From positions 124,001 through 188,000 of the forward strand of contig NC_052492.1 of the NCBI RefSeq assembly GCF_009730915.1: a stretch of 64,000 nucleotides of DNA. Direction: 5' to 3'. Shown one piece after another: positions 27,480 to 37,820 of the stretch. Position 1 is the stretch's first letter; every line of letters starts with the position of its first letter. The notes below the pieces were generated by a model. That model was given only the letters and a program-made list of their open reading frames with translations, was not told where the DNA came from and did no database searches. Source of the DNA: Dioscorea cayenensis subsp. rotundata (lineage: Eukaryota; Streptophyta; Magnoliopsida; Dioscoreales; Dioscoreaceae). The translations under genes and the position numbers were made by a program.

Positions 27480-29777
27480 TTTAGATGTTGGATTACCAAA
27501 TTACCCTTTTCCTTGTTGGGAGATCCAACGGTTGATTTTCGATCAGTCAGCAGTGCCTCTGTTTGCAAAAAATCTAGGGCTCTGGATCACCTTTGAGTTA
27601 AAACACTGCCTCTTCAATAATTCGAGCTCAAAATTAATTTTAAAAAAAATAATAAATTCAACTTTAATTTAAATTTTTAAAACTTGAACATGGTTCTGTT
27701 TAACTCGAAATTAGAATTAAATTTATTTATTTTAAAAATATGAAATTATTTGATTTAATCTAAATTTAAAAATATTTTATTTTTTATTTTTTATTTTAAA
27801 TAAACCAACTCAATTTAAATAAAACCGTAAATAACAAACTAAAAAAATACATAAATCCACAAAAAAGTGGATTGAAAGATAAATAAAAAAAAAAAAGTGA
27901 ATAACATAAGAAGAAACATAAAACAGGCCACTACGAGGCCTAACATTGTCAAACAAGGACTAACCTAGTAACTAAATGCGAGCAATATTATGTTTTATTA
28001 TCATATAATAAAAATATTATTATCTATTATAAAACTTTTCAAGTGCCTTTTTGAAAAACTTGTCAAGTAGCCAAAATATTTTGTCCAAAGATCTCTTATT
28101 CAATTGTTATTGAATTTCATGTATATAGTATGCATTTCTTATTATTATGAAAACGAATATAAATCTTAATTTATGCATGATAAAAATCATGCATGTTAAA
28201 AGCTATGCTTGTGCCTGTTTTTTACATGATTTATTCATATTTTATTAAAAAAAAAACAACAACAACAACAGAACTCCAGCTCTACATGACACATATTGAT
28301 GATTTTTGGACTCTTGAATCTTAGATTTTTGTGTTATAGTTCTCTAATTAATGGGTAAGCTCAAGTTTTGGGCTCATATAATCAGGCTAAAACCAAAGGC
28401 AGGCCCATTCTCAATAAACACGACGTGCAAACAAAAACAAAGAGCATAACTAATGATTTTATTTGATATTTCAGATATTATTTAAATTGTTTTTTATTAA
28501 ACTACCAAAATATCTCTATGAGTCATTATGACATAGATATCCATTTTATTTATTTTTTTAATGAGCAAAAGGCCTAATTATAATGTATTAAAAGATAAAA
28601 AGATAGATAGTTATAGTTAGGTACAATGCATGTGGTAGGATATAAAAGAGGGAAAGAAAGAAAATATTGAAGAAAGTGCACTTAAAATCAAAGTTGCTTT
28701 TAATTATCGTCACATATTTAGTGTCATCGGTTTGAAATTATGTCTAATTTTGTTTGTTGCATATGTTACAAACTTAATAATCATAATTATTTTGGTAAAT
28801 CAAAATATTTAAGATGTAAAATATAAAGAATAAACTATCAATGATTATTTTTTAAAAATATTAATGCCTAAATCACTACTACATTAAAATAAACACGATG
28901 AATTATGAATAGAATAAAACCCATTTGAGTCCCATTATTATTTTTTTTTTTTTGGAGTTAACTAAGTGTTCAATTCATTTCATATTGTAAATCAAATAGA
29001 CTCAAAATTTGATGAGAAAGAAAATCACCCAAAAACTTATTCAAAAGTTCTTAGGCGTTCAAGTGGAGGGGTCAGGAGGCTTTCCACCTTGTGAGATGAT
29101 GCAGAAGTAGAACACAGACTAGTTAGGGATAGTGGTTTAGGATATAAAAAGACCTAGGTCTTTTTCTTGTGTGTCACTTTTCTGTATCACCTTCGGTTAT
29201 GTATTTTCACTTCTTGTAGTTGGTTATTTGTAGTTCCATGTTGTTTTGTTATTGTCTCCTCTTTTTCTTTTATTGAAGTAGTTATCCATATTTTCAAGAA
29301 AAAAAAAAAAAATTGGGAATCATTTTCACTTCAAAAATATTTCAATGTTACAATTTTTTATTTTTGATTAAAATAAAAAATCTCCAAAAGAAAGTTAGGC
29401 CAAAACGCGTTTGAGCAAAAGGCACATATGAGATAAGCCTAAATAAAGTAAGAGATTCCTCCATGTCCCAAATCCATGAGAATGATGTTAATTAGCATCA
29501 TACACAAACAAAGCACTAATAATAAGTCACCGCCGAAAGCAACCAATTCTACATTCATGACGTGCCAAAAAAATATCTATATATATTCAAAACATATCAC
29601 CTTTAATTACATCAAGAATATATATATATATATATCTTTGAAACAACCACTCAACTTGGAGAATAAAGAGCATGCATACATGCCCCTTATCTTCTTAAAA
29701 AGGTTATAAAAGAGAGAGTGAGGGTTGGAGATATTGAAGATAGAAAGATAAGAGAAAGTTTAAGAGAAGGAGAGAAG
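27480..29777. other. Long AT-rich intergenic region
   Basis: About 2.3 kb of low-complexity AT-rich DNA with A/T homopolymers, TAAA and CAA microsatellites. No codon-like structure, tRNA or clear transposon ends are seen. The last 100 bp before the next ATG contain a TATAAAAGAGAG core (29704-29715) followed by a purine-rich leader. Confidence 0.5.
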
Positions 29778-30047
29778 ATGTTAGGATTGATGAGGTTTGG
29801 GAGGAAGAAGAAGCAGAAGGTGAAGGTGCATGCCATGATGAACTATTATAATAATTATAGTTCAAGAAGGAGTTGTGAGGATGAGGATGAGGATGAGGAA
29901 TGGTGGTGGAGAAGGTCAGCAAGAGTGAGACAAGTGGTATGGAAACTCAGGTCTAAATGGAGACTTTCAGTGAAGAGGAGAAGTGGGGTTAAGTTTGGGT
30001 ATGATCATCAGAGTTACTTGCAAAACTTTGATGATGGTTTCCTTTGA
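29778..30047 (+). CDS. Small basic plant protein of unknown function (89 aa)
   Basis: A single-exon 90-codon frame. A TATA-like element (TATAAAAG at 29704) lies 74 bp before the ATG, and a purine-rich leader follows it. The product is MLGLMRFGRKKKQKVKV, an Asn/Tyr stretch, an acidic run (EDEDEDEE) next to WWWRR, and a conserved-looking end WKLRSKWRLSVKRR...YDHQSYLQNFDDG. That last motif resembles the C-terminus of many small uncharacterised angiosperm proteins (YD..SY..NFDDG). No signal peptide or membrane segment is seen. Its function is unknown. A decayed copy of its 3' end lies at 30250-30310. Confidence 0.7.
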   Translation: MLGLMRFGRKKKQKVKVHAMMNYYNNYSSRRSCEDEDEDEEWWWRRSARVRQVVWKLRSKWRLSVKRRSGVKFGYDHQSYLQNFDDGFL

Positions 30048-30249
30048 CTTCTCCCTTTGTTTTTTTTTTTCTACTTCTTTGTTGTCATGTGGTAGTTGAG
30101 TGATGGCCTTCAGGCCTTATAGTTATAATATTTATATATTAAAAAAAATTGAAGTTTATTTATTATCAGCACTAATTATCCATCTTTAATATTAAAATAC
30201 ATTTGTATATTTTAAGATGAATCTAAATAAAAAAAATTTAGAGCGTGAA

Positions 30250-30310
30250 TTAAGGGGCTAAGTTTGGGTATGTATGACCATGATGGTTTCCTTTGATTTT
30301 ATCCTTTTTC
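30250..30310 (+). repeat. Diverged partial copy of the 3' end of the small gene at 29778-30047
   Basis: GGGCTAAGTTTGGGTATG and ATGATGGTTTCCTTTGA match 29993-30010 and 30033-30049, with the intervening roughly 25 bp missing. It is non-coding and lies just before the tRNA-Asn gene. Confidence 0.65.
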
Positions 30311-30343
30311 ATTATTTAATTTAACAAAAAAATAAAAATAGAG

Positions 30344-30367
30344 CGCTAGAGGAAGGGCTTGAACCTT

Positions 30368-30400
<33 letters not shown>

Positions 30401-30417
30401 AACTGAGCTACTCCAGC
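30344..30417 (-). tRNA. tRNA-Asn (GUU)
   Basis: 74 nt on the minus strand. Acceptor GCTGGAG pairs with CTCTAGC, D arm TAGCTCAGTTGGTTAGAGC, anticodon loop CTGTTAA giving anticodon GTT, T loop TTCAAGC, discriminator G. It matches the consensus plant nuclear tRNA-Asn. A decayed relative lies near 34862-34900. Confidence 0.95.
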
Positions 30418-30901
30418 TTTAATGATGAAGAAATAAATAAATAAATAAATAAGATAATATATATTTATGATATTTATATATTGATGAAATTTTTAACAGA
30501 GGTTTCCTAGAAATAGAACAGCAATTGACACAGGAAACAACCTTTAAATTTACATCCAAAACAATCCAAGACTCAACTCCCAACATCTAAAGCATACATT
30601 GGTTTCTAACTAGATCCACATCTATCACAAGATTGATGCTTTTTTGGCATCATCCCATACATATATCATTTACAAACATACCAAACATGGCAAACATTCA
30701 ACAATAATTTTGCTGGCAAATCAATTATAAAACACCAAATCATTATTCATAGTCAAATAATGCCAACTCATGTCTACTCAACCACCATGTGACCACCACC
30801 ACCACCATTACCACCTTCATCCTCCACTCCATAAAAACACCATTTTAGTCACAACATTTCCAACATCAAAGAGAAAGTAAACACTTAACACTTCAACAAC
30901 A

Positions 30902-31381
30902 ATGGCTTTATCTCCATCTTTCTCCATCCCAATCCTTCTCATCCTTTCCATCTCCATAACCATTTCAGCTTCAGACCATTGGAACATCCTAAGTTTTTTG
31001 TCCTCTAACAATTGCAAGAACACTCTCTCTTTCAACCTCAAAAACTACTGTGAGAGTTGGCGAATGAATGTTGAACTCCATAACATTCTTGACTTTGATG
31101 TTATTCCCGGAGAATGCATTAACTACATTTCAAAGTACATGACTTCCTCTCAATATAAAGCTGATATTCAACGTGCAACTGAAGAGGCCTCACTTTTTCT
31201 CACCAATAACATCATTCATGGCTTTGATGATTTAGATGCTTGGATCTTTGACATAGATGATACTCTTCTTTCCACTCTACCTTACTATCAAAAGTACCAT
31301 TTTGGGTAAGTTAATATTGTTCATGTATATATATATATATATGGTCAGAGTTTAGTTTGTTTGCAACATGACTAATTAAAA

Positions 31382-31412
<31 letters not shown>

Positions 31413-31914
31413 GTGGTGATGATTGTTGCAAAGAAGAGAAGACAAATAGAGTTTTGTTAGAGGCATGGATGGAAGAGGAAAATGCTCCGGCAGTTGAACA
31501 TATGGTTAGATTTTATAATGAGATCAAAGAGAGAGGATTTAAGATCTTTCTTATTTCATCCCGTGGTGAACATCTAAGAGATGCTACCATTAATAACCTT
31601 ATTAAGGTTGGATATCATGGTTGGGCTCAACTTATCTTGAGGTATTTCTTTTCATATCAACTTAAGTTTTTAGTTGAATTGAGTATATAAATTTTGTAAT
31701 ATAGATATATATATTTGTATTTTATGTGTGATGAAGGTGTGAGGATGATGAGAAACAAGGAATAGAAGATTACAAGGCGAATCAAAGGAAGAAGTTAATG
31801 AAGCAAGGGTATCATCTATGGGGGAATATTGGGGATCAATGGAGTAGTCTTAATGGTCATTCTTATGCTAGGAGATCATTCAAGCTCCCAAATCCAATGT
31901 ATTATGAAGCTTAG
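30902..31914 (+). CDS. HAD-superfamily acid phosphatase / vegetative-storage-protein-like, secreted
   Basis: Three exons, 30902-31305, 31414-31641 and 31737-31914, join to 270 codons (269 aa). The N-terminus is a clear signal peptide (ALSPSFSIPILLILSISITISA). The plant acid phosphatase (class B-like HAD) domain follows, with YCESWRMNVELHNI, the nucleophile motif FDIDDTLLST (DxDxT intact), motif II in LISSRGEHL, and motif III region GNIGDQWSSLNG with the terminal SFKLPNPMYY. Relatives are soybean VSP/KSH and acid phosphatase 1. All catalytic aspartates are present, unlike soybean VSPs, which lack the nucleophile, so activity is likely. It acts in the vacuole or apoplast and such genes are often jasmonate-, wound- or phosphate-responsive. 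It is the left, intact copy of a tandem duplication. Confidence 0.92.
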
Positions 31915-33140
31915 AACTATGTGCTGTGTGTGTGTGTTTATTTAGTTCAATGAGTTAATGAAGAACAGAGGATTATGCCTATCAATTATTGATTGTGTTT
32001 CAGTGAGTTTAATTAATGAATAATAATCTTTGATGTATGAGAGTATGTGTCTGACTTGTATCACATGAGTGTGAGATTAGAAGACATCAATAACATCATT
32101 ATTTACTCACAAATTACAAAATATGGATATAAATTTAAGACAATAAATAAATTCGCCATTTATATGTTACAGTGAGTTTTCATTTTTCTCTCAATTTAAA
32201 TTTAAAGATGTTGTCCGCATTTATCTAGACAACAAATTGTCCTTATCTCTCTTGTCAAATGATACCAAATTTTAAACACTTTTTGGAAATGATGTATTTA
32301 GTTCTACTATTTTAATTAAAATTATGTAAAATAGAACCACTAGAAACTAATGTTTAAAAGTGAGAACTCATTCCTTCTGCGAGGTTGAGAGAGTTGAACT
32401 TCTGCTTACAATAATGTTTGAAGATGGTAGCATTTAATTTTTTTTAAAAATAATATATAAATAATTTGTGAGCAAACAAAATTTAGATTATCTTCTTTTG
32501 AAAGTCAATGCTTCCATGCATTTTCAAGTGAAGTTGATGTTTAATTTATTTCATAGGGATACATCACCCACTCCCGTGAAACGCTTAAAGTGCTAGATTA
32601 GTTATATAAATTATTCATGAATAATTTAAAATATATATACCTAGCGGGCCGGGTCGGGTCACGTTTGGGTAGCTTGTGACCAGTCAGGTTTGCAGGATCA
32701 GCCCGATCCAACTGGTCACTACTGTGCCACGGGCCGGTTACAAATCGGCCACAAACCGACTCAGGCCCGACAGGTTTGGTCTGGCGGGCCGATTAACCGG
32801 CCCGTGCCCATGTCTACATCATCCACTGACGTAGTTATATAAAATATCCATAGATAATTTAATATATATATATTTCAAATAGAAAAATCATTGATAAATT
32901 CATTTTTTAAGATACAAAGTTGACATCTTAGTTTCTTATCCGGTCGAACGTTATTATTATTATTAATGGATAACTATGATTTGTGTGTTTACTATCTTTT
33001 ATTCACAAGGTTAATGTAAGAGTTTTGAAGAGTTTGATTTGAAATATTAAGATGCATGGGGAAGGGGGACTATGATAATTTTGAAAATTTTAAGGGATTA
33101 AACGGAAATGTGTGAGCAAATCCAACAGCAAGCCTTCCCA
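31915..33140. repeat. 3' flank of phosphatase copy 1, part of the segmental duplication
   Basis: Non-coding, and alignable by eye in blocks with 39140-40960. Shared blocks include TAATAATCTTTGATGTATGA-like, GATACCAAATTTTAAA, CTTTGAAAGTCAATGCTT-like followed by TTTTCAAGTGAA, and the terminal AATTTTAAGGGATTAAACGG-like block followed by AGCAAATCCAACAGCAA. No gene is seen. Confidence 0.75.
32641..32812. mobile_element. GC-rich island, probably a truncated hAT-type non-autonomous element
   Basis: A 170 bp block of CGGGCC/GGCCCG-rich sequence in otherwise AT-rich DNA. Its right end inverts to TAGACATGGGCACGGGCCGG, similar to many plant hAT element ends. The left end has no good inverted partner, so it is incomplete or misassigned. 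It is absent from the corresponding part of duplication copy 2 (39600-39700) and is bracketed by a roughly 40-bp direct repeat (32599-32640 and 32831-32872). Confidence 0.45.
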
Positions 33141-33511
33141 AACCCTGAATTGAAAATGCTAGAGTGAGTGATGGCCTTGATCAATAGCTAGGATGAATCA
33201 TGAAGTTGCTTCTCAGATGAGTCTTTGGCGGAGCACGTCCAGACAAACTGAAGTGAAAATGCATGCCCATGTGGGCCACATCTATTAATTTGCCATCTTA
33301 CAATCAAAGTTGAGCTCAGTATATAGGGGTGATGAGGAGGTGGATTCTTGAATCTTAATTCTCCTTGAATTGATGATTCCCGGGCACCAATTTCTTCCTT
33401 ATCAAAGATGATCCTTGACTGATGGTGTGGTTAAGGTGTTTGCATCATGTTGCACACAACGGGGGACTCACAACCCAAAAAACGGGCCTAATGGAGTGGG
33501 ATTGCCCCTCA

Positions 33512-33555
33512 CATATATACATATGGACTCCCCCTCAATTAGGCGATGTGGGACT
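33512..33555 (-). promoter_or_regulatory. snRNA-type promoter signature: USE plus TATA
   Basis: The minus strand reads AGTCCCACATCG (33555-33544), a perfect match to the plant snRNA upstream sequence element RTCCCACATCG. After a 24-bp spacer comes TATATATG (33519-33512). In plants a spacing of about 24 bp marks Pol III genes such as U6 and U3, and about 34 bp marks Pol II snRNAs. I see no known snRNA downstream, and a T6 run lies only about 30 bp further on (33482-33477). Confidence 0.4.
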
Positions 33556-34028
33556 AAACCAGTTTTACAACATTGCTTTTCCGATCAGATCCGACGTCTT
33601 CGTCGGATTAGGTACGCTTAACTCAATGACACTTCACTCAGCAACGCCCATGCGCAACAAGAGCAGTCAGGAAAATGATCTTGCTGATTAATGGTAGTAA
33701 TGCTCCTGCATCTCATATGGTCAAGCAGGGCTATATGTTTAACAACCTCATCATGAGATCTCAAATCTATATGTTTAACAACATGGCAAAGGAGTTGATT
33801 AGGACACCCAATATCTTGCTGATACTCAGGTTGGTATCAGCAAACTACTCAGAGCTATCAAATCTTCTGCAGACTACTCAACACCCATGTTTCCTCTTGG
33901 CGTTTTTCAAACTATCTTTGATTAATGGTGGTTGGGTTCCCAATGACTCATTGCTCCTGTTTTCCATCTCAACATTAAACTATAGCAATCTTAGGCTAGC
34001 CCTGTCCTAAGTGTCATGTAGTAGTGTA

Positions 34029-34307
34029 CTCTCTCTGTTTCTTTTTATATGTGATAAATTTATGTTTTTTTAATTTGTTATATTTTAAAATCAAAAAATA
34101 TTTATTATTTTTTTTTCTAAGATTATCCATAATATTTTATTCAACTCTCTTGTTGAAATTAAATATGAGAAAAAAATATGAAGATATAAATTAGGGGTAA
34201 TTTTAGAAAGATAAATAATTTTTTTAAAATTTTTTTGTGAAATAACTAAATTTTTTGGTATGTGAGATTTGCTGGATTAACCACTACATATAAAAAAACC
34301 GAAAAAG
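34029..34307. mobile_element. Stowaway-like MITE
   Basis: 279 bp with imperfect terminal inverted repeats: CTCTCTCTGTTTCTTTTTAT at the left, the inverse of ATATAAAAAAACCGAAAAAG at the right. It is flanked by TA on both sides, the target of Tc1/mariner-type MITEs. Inner sequence is shared in inverse orientation with 6639-6877. No coding capacity. Confidence 0.75.
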
Positions 34308-34861
34308 TATCATACAACTCAAGTAGAGTGTCTCCTGGAGTGTCATTTGCCTAACCATTATCATCCCAGTCCCCCTAAAGGTCTTCGGGAGTTGCATAGT
34401 CAAATATGTTCGCCAACATCTTGGCACCATTGACCAGATTTCCATGATTCGGTGATAATAGGCTCATTATATGTGTTTTGATTATGTTGGGCCTCCAACA
34501 ACATGGTTGTTGGATTGAGTGGCTTAACCCCTTGCTTTGGACTTAATCCAATTCAATCTTTGTGGTCTGGTCCAATCAGGTTGAACTTCTTTGTTCGAAC
34601 CAAATTCCGGTTGGGCTTAATCAAGTTAGTCTCGATTCAGCTAACTTGATTAGTAACTGCACCTAGGTCACACCGTCACGAGTGAATCCATCACCTTAAA
34701 CATTTCTTGTAATTGTAATATTTATATATATACACAACATTACTTGAGAAATTGATTGACCATTTATAAAATGAACTTAATTGTCCATCTTTATTAGCAG
34801 AAAAATTTATATATTTAAACATGGATATAAATTGAATGTTTTAGTTAAGAAATTGAGAACC

Positions 34862-34900
34862 TAATTAGAGCCACTCAATATAACCGAGCTACTCCAACTC
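34862..34900 (-). pseudogene. Decayed tRNA-Asn relic
   Basis: The plus strand reads AGAGCCACTCAATATAACC then GAGCTACTCCAACTCT. This resembles the anticodon-proximal to 5' part of the intact tRNA-Asn at 30344-30417 (ACAGCCACACGCTCTAACC then ACTGAGCTACTCCAGCTT). The 3' half of the tRNA is not recognisable. It sits at the equivalent place upstream of phosphatase copy 2. Confidence 0.65.
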
Positions 34901-34902
34901 TA

Positions 34903-35100
34903 GTCTTTGTTTTATACATAAATATAATATATTATAATAATTGTCATTATTATATTTTGACTAGCAGTTTTGGTCTTTGTTTAATACACAAGTATAATAT
35001 ATTATAATAATTATGATTATTATTTTTTGACTAGCTTTCGTCTTTGTTTAATACATAAATATAATATATTTTTAATAATTATGATAATAATTTGTTTGAT
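34903..35100. repeat. Three tandem AT-rich repeats of about 60-70 bp
   Basis: Units begin at about 34903, 34973 and 35040 with CTTTGTTTAATACATAAATA and continue with TAATATATTATAATAATT...TTATTAT...TTGACTAGC. The expansion is not present next to phosphatase copy 1 and partly explains the longer distance between tRNA relic and gene in copy 2. Confidence 0.75.
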
Positions 35101-35887
35101 TAAAACATGCATGCGGTATATATGTGTTGTCACGAACGAACATGTGCAGATAACGAGAATTGAACTTTTAATCCATCTGCCTTCACGCTGTGATGTGGGT
35201 TCCGAGTTGTAAGTAGTCTGACCCAATAACTAAGAATTCATTATTATTTTTATATCCAACAAAATTTAAATTTAGAATTTTCTGGAATATCTAACTGCAA
35301 CAGTTATAGTGTTTATTTAATACATAATTATGAATATATGTATATATATATATATATATAAACTTAAAAGCAATTGGGATTAATTAAACAACCTATATTA
35401 TATATGATCGAGTTGACAACCAATAATACAATCGTGAGCTCTAAGTCCTGACATCTCAAGCATACATTGGTCTTTAACTAGTTCCACATCTTTCACAAGA
35501 TTGATGATGCTCTTTTGGCATTATCTTCATACATGAATTCACAACATTGATGCTCTTTTGGCATCTTCTTTATAAGTATACATTATATAATCATTTTAAA
35601 ACAAGCACATAAAACATAACAAACATTCAATATATATATATATATAGCAATAATTAATCGCTCACAAACCATTATAAAACACCAAATCATACTCACAGTA
35701 ATTAAACCTCATCCTCTCTATAAAAACACCATTTTAGGGACAAGATTGACATAAAACAAGAAAAACAATTGAGATGGCCATGATAGCTTCATCTTTCTCC
35801 ATTCCATTCCTTCTCATCCTCTTCATCTGCATTATAACCATTACCGCTCTGGTTTATTGTGATTCTAATGATGATGCAAATGCCTCC

Positions 35888-36724
35888 CACTACACCATAA
35901 TGGGTCTTTAGCGGCGTTTTATTTAACATTTAGCGGCGTTTTTAAATGCCGCTAATTACCATAATCGACGATTTCGAAAAGCCGAGCAAAGCACTGCCAA
36001 AAGATAGTGTCGAGAATGTCCCAAATGAATTAGCGGCGTTTGAAGATAAACGCCGCTAAATTAGCGGGCGCTTTTTATTTCCTTTTAGCGGCTTTTATAC
36101 CTTATAAAATAATTAATTTACGAATTATATTAGCGGCGTTTATTTGTAAACGCCGCTAACTTAGCGGCGTTTATCTATTCTTTAGTGGCGTTTTTAAAAA
36201 ATAATTTAAAAAATTAATGTAAATTTTTTTAACCTGATTTTTTTTTATAAAAAAGAAAAACAACTACTCTAATTATTAATATTATTTTTTTTCTTTTTTT
36301 AGATTTTTTTTCTTTATTTTTAATTTATTCTCTTTTCTCTTTTTTAATTATTATTATTATTATTATTTTCACTTTTTCCTCTTTTCTTCTTCTTCACATC
36401 TTGTTTCTTCCTCTTCTAGTTTCTTCATCATCATCATCATCATCATCATCTTTTTCTTCTTCTTCTTCTAGTTTCTTCAACATCATCATCATCTTCTTCT
36501 TCTTCTTCTAGTTTCTTCAACATCATCATCATCTTCTTCTTCTTCTATTTTTTCTTCTTCTTCACATCTTGTTTCTTCTTCTTCTTCTTCTTCTTCTTCT
36601 TCATCATCATCATCATCATCATAATCATCATCATCATCATCTTCTTCTTCTTCTTCTTCTTCTTCTTCTTCATCATCATCATCATCATCATAATCATCAT
36701 CATCATCATCATCTTCTTCTTCTT

Positions 36725-36755
<31 letters not shown>

Positions 36756-37647
36756 TCGCGTCGTCATCATCGTCATCACATTCTTCATCTTCATCTCTTC
36801 ATCTTCATCATAACTTGGGTATTTATAAAAAAATAAAAATCGATGAGTATTTAGCGGCGTTTTTTCTTAAAAAAACGCCGCTAAATAAAAAAATTTTAAA
36901 ATTAATGGCGCCCAAATTCAAATTTTTCTCAAAAAAATACAGGGCAAATTTTTGAATTTCTCAAAAAAATATATTTTAGCGGCGTTTTTTTATGCATAAA
37001 CGCCGCTAAAGTTTAATTTTGTAATTTTTAAATTAAAAAAATTAGATTTTCACGGCGTTTTTTGGGACAAACGCCACGGAATTTTTAATTTTATAAATTT
37101 TTCAAATAAAAAAATTTTTACTATCTCGCGTTTTTTTGAAAAACGCCGCTAAATCTAAATTTTTTTGGCTTTTTAAAATTTAATTATATCATAACTTTTA
37201 AGCGGCGTTTTTTTAGTCATAAATCGTCGCTAAATATAAATTTTATTAGTTTCAAATTTTATCATATCAGAAATTTAGCGGCGTGTTTTCTAAAAACGCC
37301 ACTAATTACATTCTTTTTAGTGGCGTTTATTATAAAAACGCCCGCTAAACATAAATTTTCGTCTTTTGAAATTTAATAAGTATTATGACTTTTAGTGGCG
37401 TTTTTAGTAAAAAAACGCCGCTAAATATAAATTTTATGACTTTGAAATTTCATAACATCTTGATTTAGCGGCTTTTTACAAAAACGCCGCTAAATTACTA
37501 AGATCTTTAGTGGCGTTTGCGTAAAAACGCGTAGAATTATTTTTTTAGTGGCATTTATGAAAAAACGCCGTTAAAGTCATAAATATAGTGGCGTTTGGAA
37601 AAAACGCCGCAAAATAAATGCCGCTAAAGACCCATTATGGTGTAGTG
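35888..37647. mobile_element. Non-autonomous CACTA (CMC/EnSpm) DNA transposon, 1760 bp
   Basis: Starts CACTACACCATAATGGGTCT and ends with its exact inverse AGACCCATTATGGTGTAGTG; the perfect terminal repeat is about 28 bp, running into TTTAGCGGC. It is flanked by a 3-bp target duplication TCC (35885-35887 and 37648-37650). Both subterminal regions are packed with direct and inverted copies of TTTAGCGGCGTTT / AAACGCCGCTAAA, the expected transposase-binding array. The interior has no transposase frame and is dominated by a TTC/TCA microsatellite. Near-identical ends and an exact target duplication suggest a young insertion. Confidence 0.95.
36418..36775. repeat. Compound (TCA)n/(TTC)n microsatellite inside the CACTA element
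   Basis: About 360 bp of alternating ATC/TCA and TTC tracts, with several near-identical larger units (for example the CTAGTTTCTTCAACATCATC blocks near 36467 and 36508, and the TTC-then-TCA blocks near 36571 and 36640). Frames through it are Leu/His/Ser repeats with no coding meaning. Confidence 0.9.
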
Positions 37648-37665
37648 TCCATTAACGACGTCCCC

Positions 37666-37820
37666 TCGGGTTCTAATATATTATCTGATGATGATGAGAT
37701 TACCTCCACTATTGATTCCTCGGGTTCTAGTATTACTTCTAATAATAAAATTACCCATGTTACCGACCACTCGAATTCTAATATGTCCTCTGATGATGAT
37801 GATGAGATTACCCCATTATC
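37666..37820 (+). repeat. Triplicated roughly 51-nt unit encoding an acidic Ser/Asn/Asp segment
   Basis: Three successive units read (in the frame of the signal peptide) SGSNILSDDDEITSTID, SSGSSITSNNKITHVTD and HSNSNMSSDDDDEITPLS. The intact paralog has no such segment between its signal peptide and the phosphatase domain. It lies directly at the right flank of the CACTA insertion. Confidence 0.75.

Larger units (their letters stand above)
33141..34770. other. Spacer between the two duplicated phosphatase blocks
   Basis: About 1.6 kb, not shared by the two copies. It holds a USE/TATA-like promoter pair at 33512-33555 (minus), a Stowaway-like MITE at 34029-34307, and moderately GC sequence at 34320-34690 that I do not recognise. 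No convincing gene. Confidence 0.5.

Noticed and set aside
33675-34010. 111-codon plus-strand frame in the spacer
   Set aside because: No recognised similarity, uneven composition and a repeated TATGTTTAACAAC segment; probably chance or an old repeat.
36569-36955. Long plus-strand frame of Leu/His/Ser runs
   Set aside because: It is a translation of the TTC/TCA microsatellite inside the CACTA element and has no start context or protein-like composition.
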